Source: Mobilicoccus pelagius NBRC 104925 (GTDB lineage: Bacteria > Actinomycetota > Actinomycetes > Actinomycetales > Dermatophilaceae). Taken from it: a stretch of DNA of 64,000 nt. Positions 56,667 to 64,000 of the stretch are shown in pieces; position 1 is the stretch's first letter; each line of letters starts with the position of its first letter. Under the pieces are notes generated by a model, which was not told the origin of the DNA, made no database searches, and worked only from the letters and a program-made list of their open reading frames with translations. A program made the position numbers and the translations under genes. Location: assembly GCF_000247995.1 (NCBI RefSeq), contig NZ_BAFE01000052.1, positions 124,001 through 188,000 on the forward strand. Direction: 5' to 3'.

Positions 56667-57233
56667 ATGAACCCCTCGACGAACCTCGCAGGTCGACTCC
56701 TCGTCGCCGCGCCCGGGACCGGCGGTGACGTGTTCCACCGCGGCGTCGTCCTGGTGCTCCACCACGACGAGGACGGCGCCCACGGACTCGTCCTCAACAA
56801 GCCCATCGAGGCCGACGTGTCGACGGTGCTGCCCGCGTGGCAGGAGCACGTCGTCGCGCCGGGGCGGTTGTTCCAGGGTGGACCGGTCGGGCTCGACACG
56901 GCCCTCGGCCTCGTGCGGCTCGAGCATGACGATGCGGGGGAGGCCCTCGGGATCCTGCCGCTGTTCGACCGGATCGGTGTCATCGACCTCGACGCGCCGC
57001 CGGAGATCGTCGTGCCCCACGTGAGTGCCGTCCGCGTCTTCGCCGGCTACTCCGGCTGGTCGTCCGGGCAGCTCGAGGACGAACTCGAGGCCGGTGCCTG
57101 GTTCGTCGTCGACGCCCGGCCGGGGGACCCGTTCGTGCCCGTCCCCGAGATCGTGTGGAGTATGGTGCTCCGCCGCGCCGGTGGCACCCTCGCCTGGCTC
57201 GCCACCTACCCCGAGGACCCTCGGCTCAACTGA
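56667..57233 (+). CDS. YqgE/AlgH family protein (UPF0301)
   Basis: A 188-residue protein of the YqgE/AlgH family, with LAGRLLVAAPGTGGDVFHRGVVLVLHHDEDGAHGLVLNKP at the start, LFQGGPVGLDT in the middle and VFAGYSGWSSGQLEDELEAGAWFVVDA towards the end. Function remains unclear; AlgH was first linked to alginate regulation in Pseudomonas. CACAAT at 56652-56657 and GGGGAG before the ATG point to its own promoter. Confidence 0.92.
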   Translation: MNPSTNLAGRLLVAAPGTGGDVFHRGVVLVLHHDEDGAHGLVLNKPIEADVSTVLPAWQEHVVAPGRLFQGGPVGLDTALGLVRLEHDDAGEALGILPLFDRIGVIDLDAPPEIVVPHVSAVRVFAGYSGWSSGQLEDELEAGAWFVVDARPGDPFVPVPEIVWSMVLRRAGGTLAWLATYPEDPRLN

Positions 57234-57368
57234 GCCCCTCGTCGCCCCCCGCAGCCCCGGGGTGTGCCGTCCCTCCCTCGCGAATCCACTCCCTTCGCAA
57301 CGGTTTTGCCTCCCGAGGGCTCTCGATTCGTCCTCCCGGCGTTCTCCGACCCGGCGCGTTCCTGTCGA

Positions 57369-57374
57369 TAGGGG
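57369..57374 (+). promoter_or_regulatory. -10-like element of the DUF11 surface protein gene
   Basis: TAGGGG, six bases before the GTG at 57381; a GGGGAG stretch could instead act as ribosome site. Confidence 0.3.
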
Positions 57375-57380
57375 AGCGTC

Positions 57381-59726
57381 GTGTCGTCAAGCCGGGGGTC
57401 GTGCATGTCGGGTCGTCCGTGGACGCAGCGTGGTCGCTTCGTCGTGCCTCGTGTGCTTCCCCGGTGGGGTGCGTTCCTGCTGGCCCTCGTGCTCGTCGCG
57501 CTGACGGTGCAGGTCGGGATCGGCGTGCTCTCCTCCGGGGCACCCGCCCAGGCCGCCACTCCCGTCGCCGGGAGGGGGACGTCCACCGACGACAGGATCA
57601 CGCTGACGGTGACGTCCTCGGCGAACGCGCTGCCCGCAACGGGATCGACGGTGACGCTCACGTACGTCGTGAACAACCCCACGTTTGAGCCCGCGTACTA
57701 CCGCAGCCTCACCGACTCCGCCTGCAGTACCCCCGGATACACGCCGCAGTCGGGACTTCAGAACGACGGCAGCCGGTGGTGGATACCGGCAGGCGGCACG
57801 GCGACGTTCACGTGCGGATTCCTCGTCACGCAGGACACCACCTCCACAGCGACGGCCGTCTTCGACACCGCCACCGACGCGACGAGTGCTTACACGCAGT
57901 CGACGGCCGTCGCGACGACGACGATCGCCGTGGCCGACGACCCGTGCAAGACGATCTGGTACTCCGCCGAGAACACGCAGACGAGCATCCCGATCGGCGG
58001 CACGATCGGCACCGTCTCCACGACGGCGGGGACCCCGCCCTACGCCCAGGCCATGAAGTTCGGCGAGATCACGGGGGCCGATGGCAGCACAGGAAGTTCC
58101 GCGTTCGCGATCGATCCGAGTTCGGCGAGTTCCTCGACGACACCGAACAGGGCCTACTTCATCGGGCAGCGCAACGGCACCCTGCTGGGGCTGTACTCGC
58201 TCGATCTCGGGACCAGGACCGCGAGGAAGGTGGCCTCGTCCTCCCCTGCCACGACGACCTACCGCCTCACCGCCGACAAGTCCGGCACCGTCTGGAGCTG
58301 GGCGACGGACAACTCGCTCTACTCGCTCGCCAAGGGCTCGACGCAGTGGGTCCGACACCCGATCTCCGCGATCACCGACGTCAGGGGTCAGACGCTCAGT
58401 ACGGCCTCCCTCCAGTCGGGCGACCTCGCCGTCGGCGGCAACGGCAACCTGTGGCTCCTCGGCGCGGATCAGACGACCAGGAGGACCTACCTCATCGTCA
58501 TCCCGGCCGCCCAGACCGCCTCGACGTCGGGCATCAGGGCCACGCTCGTCGGTCAGATGACGAGCCCGAGCAACGGCGGGTTCTACAACGGCATCGACTT
58601 CGGCTCCGACGGCCATCTGTACGCCTCGACGGGCCCGAACGCGACGAGCAACCCTGCGGCATCGACGAGCACGAACCAGCTCTACGACGTGGACATGGCG
58701 ACGGGGAAGAGCATGCTCGTGTCGTCGGCGTCGCCGGCGAACGTGGGCTCGGTCGGCGACCTCGGCTCGTGTGCGCTGCCCCGTTCGGAGTTGCGTGTGC
58801 TCAAGACGGTGTCGACGGCGACGCCGTCGGTGAAGGCGGGCGACCTCGTCACGTACACGGTGCGGGTGGCGAACCTGGGCAAGCTCGCCTCGGTCGGGGC
58901 GACGCTCACGGATGCGATCCCCGCGAACACGACGTACGTGGCGAACTCGACGACCCTCAACGGTGTGGCCGTCGCCGACGCGGCGGGTGCGATGCCGTAC
59001 TCGGTCTCTCCGGCGACGGAGGTCCACAGCGCGGGGGCGAATCCCGGCGTCGTCGCCGCCGGCGCGACCGCCACCGTGCGGTTCACGGTCAAGGTGAACG
59101 ACCCGTTGGATCCCGCGGTCACGCGGATCTCGAACCAGGCGACGGTCGTCGACGTGAGCGAGAGGGTGAGATCGGACGACCCCAACGTGCCGGGTGACGG
59201 TGACGCGACGACGGTCCCCATCGCCGAGGCGGGCATCGCGGTGACGAAATCCGCCGACACGACGAGGATCACCGGCTCGGGTGACGTGACGTACACGTTC
59301 GTCGTGACCAACACCGGCAACGAGCCCCTGGCGCGCGTCCGTCTCACCGACGCCGTGACGAGCAACCGCGGGGACGGCACGGGACGCTCCTACGCGCCGC
59401 TCGCCGGGACCGCCTGTGCCGCCCCCACCCTCAACGCGGGGTCCGACGGGAACGGGAACGGGCTCTCGACTTCGGGGAACGCTGGGTCTACACGTGCACC
59501 GAACCCCTCGCCTGGACCACCGGTGACCCCGACTCCTGGACCGTGCACGACATGGCCACCGCCTCCGGCGTCGGCACCGTCAGCGGCGTCACCGTCCAGG
59601 CTCCGTCGAACGGGGTCGACGTCGCGGTCGACCGGAAACCGGCCACGATCGACGTCCGCAAGGACGCGGGTCCCGTCGTCGGTCCCGACTCCGAGAACGG
59701 CATCGTGGATGCCCGGTACACCGTAA
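57381..59726 (+). CDS. DUF11-repeat surface protein, N-terminal part (frameshifted)
   Basis: The N-terminal part of a giant exported protein. A long signal peptide (basic N-region, WGAFLLALVLVALTVQVGIGVL, cleavage near AQAA) is followed by a first beta-sandwich module and a region of about 300 residues with NGNLWLLG- and GSDGHLYAST-like strands that looks like a beta-propeller or lectin-like domain. The first two DUF11 (conserved repeat) modules begin near 58790 and 59230. After codon 59463-59465 the frame is wrong: from 59466 the translation turns into Pro/Ser/Arg-rich nonsense ending at 59726. The adjacent frame restores LDFGERWVYTC, so one base is missing near 59466. Confidence 0.8.
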   Translation: MSSSRGSCMSGRPWTQRGRFVVPRVLPRWGAFLLALVLVALTVQVGIGVLSSGAPAQAATPVAGRGTSTDDRITLTVTSSANALPATGSTVTLTYVVNNPTFEPAYYRSLTDSACSTPGYTPQSGLQNDGSRWWIPAGGTATFTCGFLVTQDTTSTATAVFDTATDATSAYTQSTAVATTTIAVADDPCKTIWYSAENTQTSIPIGGTIGTVSTTAGTPPYAQAMKFGEITGADGSTGSSAFAIDPSSASSSTTPNRAYFIGQRNGTLLGLYSLDLGTRTARKVASSSPATTTYRLTADKSGTVWSWATDNSLYSLAKGSTQWVRHPISAITDVRGQTLSTASLQSGDLAVGGNGNLWLLGADQTTRRTYLIVIPAAQTASTSGIRATLVGQMTSPSNGGFYNGIDFGSDGHLYASTGPNATSNPAASTSTNQLYDVDMATGKSMLVSSASPANVGSVGDLGSCALPRSELRVLKTVSTATPSVKAGDLVTYTVRVANLGKLASVGATLTDAIPANTTYVANSTTLNGVAVADAAGAMPYSVSPATEVHSAGANPGVVAAGATATVRFTVKVNDPLDPAVTRISNQATVVDVSERVRSDDPNVPGDGDATTVPIAEAGIAVTKSADTTRITGSGDVTYTFVVTNTGNEPLARVRLTDAVTSNRGDGTGRSYAPLAGTACAAPTLNAGSDGNGNGLSTSGNAGSTRAPNPSPGPPVTPTPGPCTTWPPPPASAPSAASPSRLRRTGSTSRSTGNRPRSTSARTRVPSSVPTPRTASWMPGTP

Positions 59727-62700
59727 CGGTGACGAACTCCGGGCAGAGGGACGGCACCTACGGCCCCCTCACCGACGCACCCGCCTTCCCCGCGGAGGCG
59801 AACGTCGTCGAGGCGAAGGTCATGGCACCCGGGGCCACCGACTACACGACGATTGCGGGAACTGGGCCGTTCGCGTTGACGAGTGGCCCGACGACGCTCG
59901 CCGCGGGCGCGAGCCACGAGTACCGCGTCGTCATTCGCTACGAGTGGACGAAGACCGCCACGCAATCGAAGGCGGCCGACTGCGCCGCTGAGCCCACCCC
60001 GGGACAGGGCCTCTACAACGTCACGTCCCTGCCCGCCGGCCAGGAGACCGACACGAGCAACAACGCCGCCTGCTCGGCCCCGAGCCCGCAGCCCGATCCC
60101 GGTATCGACCTCAAGAAGTACGCCTCCGGACCGGTCGACGCCGACCACAGCGGCGGGGTGTCCGAGGGCGACACGATGACGTATACGTTCGTCGTCACGA
60201 ACAAGAGCAAGACGCTGACGCTCAAGGACATCAAGGTCAACGACCCGACGGTCGGCACGGTGACCTGCGCGCAGGACGAGCTAGCCGTCGAGGCCTCGAC
60301 GACCTGCACCGCCGCGAAATACGCCCTGACCCAGGGGGACGTCGCCGCGGGGTCGATCACCAACGAGGCCACGGCGAGCGGTCTGCCGCCCGGCGGCCTC
60401 GACCGCGTCACCGCCAGCGACTCCACCACCACCCCGCTGCCGTCGAACGGTGGGCTGACGCTGACGAAGACGGCGACGAACACCACCCATGCCGGGGCGA
60501 CGCCCAATACGGGCGATCAGATCTCCTACTCCTTCACGGTGAAGAACACAGGGGCCACGACCCTCACGAACGTTGCCGTCACCGACCCTGAGGTCGGACG
60601 GGTCGCATGTAGCGACACCACCCTGAGCCCGGGGGCCTCGACCGCGTGCACGGCCTCGAAGACGTACGCAGTGACATCCGCGGACGTCTCGGCGGGCAGC
60701 GTGGTCAACATCGCCTCGGCGACCGCCACGTCGGGCGGAAAGACCGTGTCGGCCGACGCCTTGGCGACCGTGCTGATCGCACCGGCGAACCCCGAGATCT
60801 CCCTGACCAAGAAGATCGTGGAGATCACCGATTCTGCGCCGGTCGGCCTCGACGCGGGTGACCTCGTCACCTACAGCCTCACCGTGACGAATACGGGCAA
60901 CGTCCCGGTGCGCACCATCTACGCCGACGACACCGGGCTCAACATCTTCGGCATCTCGTGTCGGAACGAACTCCTCGCGCCGGGGGAGAGCACGACGTGT
61001 GGCGTCGACACCGGCGACGGCACGGGCAGCAAGACGCTCACCCTCCCCATCGGTCAGGTGGCGCTGGACGCGGGGAAGCTGAGCAACTCCGCCACGGCCT
61101 ACGCCTACGGCCCGGTGAGCAAGACCACCGTCTCGGCGAGCGACACGGCCACCCTCGACCTCACGGCCGACTCGCGATTCAAGAACGCCCTGCAGTTGAC
61201 GAAGAAGTCGGGCCAGATCGTCGACGCCAACGGCAACGGCATCACCGACGAGGGCGACGCCATCGGCTACGCCTTCGAGGTGAAGAACACCGGGTCGCAG
61301 ACCCTGAACCTGCTCGAGGTGAACGACCCCGGGCTCGTCACTAAGCACCTCACCTGCGAGTACGCGATCATCCGGCCGTCGGAGACGACGATCTGCATCT
61401 CCAAGACGGGGCACGTGTTGGAAGAGGCCGAGGTCATCGCCGGCACCTACACGAACAAGGCCACGGCCCAGGCGAAGACCCCGCAGGGCACGGTCGTGAC
61501 GTCGAACGAGGCGTCGGCGACGTCGACCATCCCCAACACCCCGACGATCAAGCTCGAGAAGATCGCTGGGCCGGTCACGGACGTCGCGGGCACCCCTGCC
61601 GGTGACAGCCGCGGCGACACGATCGCCTACACGTTCCGGGTGACGAACACCGGCGGCGTACCCGTGACGGGCGCGACGATCACGGACGCCAAGCTCAAGC
61701 TCGACGGTGTGGCCTGCGGCGGCGGCACCATCGCGCCGGGCGCGACGCTCGACTGTGCGATCCCGGCGTCGTCGGCGACGTACACCCTGACCCGCGCCGA
61801 CGTGAACGCGGGCGAGGTGGTGAACACCGCGACGGCCACCGCGGGTGATGCCACGGACACGGCGGAGGTGCGCACGACACTGGTCCCCATGCCGTCCCTG
61901 ACCCTCGTCAAGAGTCACGACGGAGGAGACGAGCCGCGCCGTGTCGGCGACGTGGTCACGTACCGCTTCACCGTCCGCAACGACGGCGCCGGCACGGTGA
62001 AGGACCTCCGCATCAACGACCCACGCCTTGGGCTCGACGGCTTCTGCGGGAGCGAGGGAACGACAATCCCCTCGGTGGGTACCGGTGACGACGCCCCGGA
62101 CTCGGCGTACGGCCTCACCTGCAGCCTCGTCGGCCGGTACGTGGTGACCGACGAGGACGTCGCAGGGGGACGCGTCGCCAACACGGCGACGGCGACGGCG
62201 CTCACCGTCGCGGGCGCGACCCTTACCGCCGAGGACGACGACGACGTCCCCACGACCGACGCGCCACGTCCTCAGGAGCCCACGCCTCCGTCCCCGCCCA
62301 CCGATCCCACCCCCACCCCCGAGCCGGGGGCGTTGGGTCTGACGAAGACGGCGCGGCTCACGACGGACAAGGGGGCGCAGGGCGTCGCGGACGTCGGTGA
62401 CGTCATCACGTACGGGTTCGTCGTGACGAACCCGTCGGGTGTGGAGGTGCCGTCGGTGTCGGTGTCGGATGCGCGACTGACCGCGGCGGGGATCTCCGTC
62501 ACGTGCCCGAGCGGCCCCCTCGCGCCGGGCGCGTCGACGACGTGCTCGGCCGCGCCCTACACCGTGACCGCGGCCGACCTCGCGGCCGCTGTGGCGGGCG
62601 ACGGCCGCATCACGAACACCGCCACGGCGAGCGGGGGAGAGGTGACCTCACCGCCCGCGTCGGCCTCCGTGCCCGCGGCGCCGACCCCGGCGATCGCGCT

Positions 62701-64000
62701 CCGCAAGACCGCGTCCCTGAGCACCGACCGCGGCACCGCGGGGGTCCTCGACGCGGGCGATGTCATCACGTACTCCTTCGTCGTGACGAACACCGGTCCC
62801 ACGCCGCTCACCGGCGTCGCGCTCAGCGACCCGACCGCTGGGGCGACGACCTGCCCGAAGACCGAGCTCGCCCGCGGTGAGTCGATGACGTGTGCGGCAC
62901 CCGCCCACACCGTCACCGCGGCCGACGTCGCCGCCGGAGCCGTCACCAACACCGCCACCGTCGCCGCCACCGGCCCCGGCGGGGTGAAGGTCGACGCCAC
63001 CGACACGGCCGTCCTCGGGCGCCCGGCCCCCCGCATCGACCTCGTCAAGACCGCCACCCTCACCACCGACACCGGAGTGCGTGGCGCCGCCGACACCGGT
63101 GACGTCATCACCTACGGCTTCACCGTGACGAACCCGGGCAACGTGCCGCTCACCGGCGTGCGCGTCTCCGACCCGACGCTCGGCGCCGTCACGTGCCCCA
63201 AGACCGACCTGGCCGTGGGCGAGTCGATGCGGTGCGCCGGCCCGACCCGCACCGTGACGAAGGCCGACGTCGACGCCGGCACCGCCCTCTCCAACACGGC
63301 GACGGCGACGGGCACCCCGCCCGCCACGACCCCGCCCACGACCCCGCCCACGACGTCCCCCGGCCCGGCACCGTCGCCCACCGGCGAACCCACGGGGACG
63401 CCGACGGGGCCCACCACCCCCGACCCCGTCGACGACTCCGCGACGGTCACCGTCCCCGTCGCGCCCAAGCCCGTCGCCCGCGTCGACATGACGAAGTCGT
63501 TCGCCTGGGCCGACGGCGGCTCCCGCACGACGGCGAACGTCGGCGACGGCATCCTCTACACGTTCACGGTCGTCAACAGCGGAACGACGACCGTCCGCGA
63601 CGTCACCGTGAACGACCCCCGCCTCGCCGCGCTCGGGATCTCCGTGGCGTGCCCACGCGGCGACGTCCGCCCCGGCGACTCCGTGACGTGCCGGGCCTCG
63701 GCGCCGTACCGGATCACCGAGGCCGACGCGCGACGGGGGAGCGTGCTCAACACCGCCGTCGCCCAGGCGACGAGCCCCGGCGGCACCGTGGGCGCCGGAC
63801 CGACGAAGCCGTCCTCCTCGAAGGACACCGTGACGGTCCCGGTACGCCCCGGCGCGCCCCCCCGTCCGAACCGTCCGAAGTCCCCGGCGACCCACACGCC
63901 CGGTACGCCTCGGCCCGACGCGACGCGGCCCGGTTCGACGCGGCCCGGTTCGACCCGGCCCGGTTCCACGCGCCCGGGGTCGACCCGCCCGACGGTGACG
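59465..64000 (+). CDS. DUF11-repeat surface protein, C-terminal part (continues past window)
   Basis: Frame +2 is open from about 59465 to the window end, over 1,500 codons. It holds about eleven further DUF11 modules, each with a T/VK start, GDxITYxFxVTNTG, a DP or DA turn, a cysteine pair around PGxSxxC, and AGxVxNTATA. Modules start near 59620, 60100, 60450, 60795, 61190, 61545, 61890, 62330, 62690, 63030 and 63480. Linkers between later modules are Pro/Thr-rich (about 62270-62330 and 63310-63430). From 63923 a TRPGS repeat begins, a stalk-like sequence usually placed before a wall anchor. An internal ATG at 59552 could start an annotated fragment. Confidence 0.8.
63923..63982 (+). repeat. 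Tandem TRPGS-coding 15-base repeat
   Basis: Four tandem 15-base units (63923, 63938, 63953, 63968), each encoding Thr-Arg-Pro-Gly-Ser, with the first two identical and the others drifting at third positions. Confidence 0.9.

Noticed and set aside
59440..59480. Phase-variable slippage site at the DUF11 frameshift
   Set aside because: The only local repeat is a six-base unit (GGGAAC), whose gain or loss keeps frame; no homopolymer or odd-length repeat is present.

Overview
The window is a stretch of high-GC actinobacterial chromosome, with no phage, insertion sequence, CRISPR array or recognisable defence system. The evidence is the conserved actinobacterial gene block around mtrAB-lpqB and secA, mycothiol metabolism (mycothione reductase), a WhiB regulator, NAD-specific large glutamate dehydrogenase, an Rv3235-family protein and a tmRNA tag of mycobacterial type. 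A complete biotin-dependent transcarboxylase operon of the Propionibacterium kind suggests a propionate-forming or succinate/propionyl-CoA handling actinomycete (Propionibacteriaceae or a relative), but family-level placement cannot be settled by eye.

Layout. 1-4815: DUF3499, phosphomannomutase, Trm112-like, SIS isomerase-like and mycothione reductase genes. 4816-5556: remnant of a class F sortase and a long leader. 5557-7002: S-adenosylhomocysteinase. 7191-11577: MtrA-MtrB-LpqB envelope-control operon. 11698-17183: ComF-like protein, ribosome hibernation factor, orphan NarL-type regulator, YcaQ-like winged-helix protein and acetyltransferases. 17428-24096: SecA, Rv3235-family protein, wax ester synthase/DGAT-like protein and small conserved genes. 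24231-31331: giant NAD-glutamate dehydrogenase, PdtaS-like kinase and WhiB1-like regulator. 31750-36927: nitronate monooxygenase-like enzyme, cardiolipin synthase, RF2 and HAD phosphatase. 37238-41021 (minus): four-gene transcarboxylase operon. 41437-44763: ftsE-ftsX-smpB, a flavin-nucleotide-binding protein and ssrA. 44945-51541: histidine utilisation (hutG, IclR regulator, hutU-hutI-hutH). 51653-57233: membrane protein, broken YihY/BrkB gene, thioredoxin, DEAD-box helicase with a very long arginine/aspartate-rich arm, YqgE. 57381-64000: a giant secreted DUF11-repeat surface protein, interrupted by a one-base frameshift and running off the window.

How they work together. Histidine breakdown gives glutamate, which the glutamate dehydrogenase can feed to 2-oxoglutarate, and the transcarboxylase links methylmalonyl-CoA/propionyl-CoA with pyruvate/oxaloacetate. 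MtrAB-LpqB, FtsEX, SecA and cardiolipin synthase serve the envelope. Thioredoxin, tmRNA and the WhiB1-like gene each carry a GGAA(T/C)-N18/19-GTTG element, the promoter type of the SigR/SigH thiol-stress sigma factors.

A recurrent sequence feature is a TANNNT-like hexamer 6-8 bases before an initiating ATG or GTG at about 15 genes, the signature of leaderless mRNAs. It helps choose starts and reveals a five-codon leaderless mini-ORF coupled to the cardiolipin synthase gene. No wholly new multi-gene system was found. The least explained items are the mini-ORF, the SigR-like promoter set, the three-gene unknown operon at 22956-24096, the decayed sortase and the surface protein.
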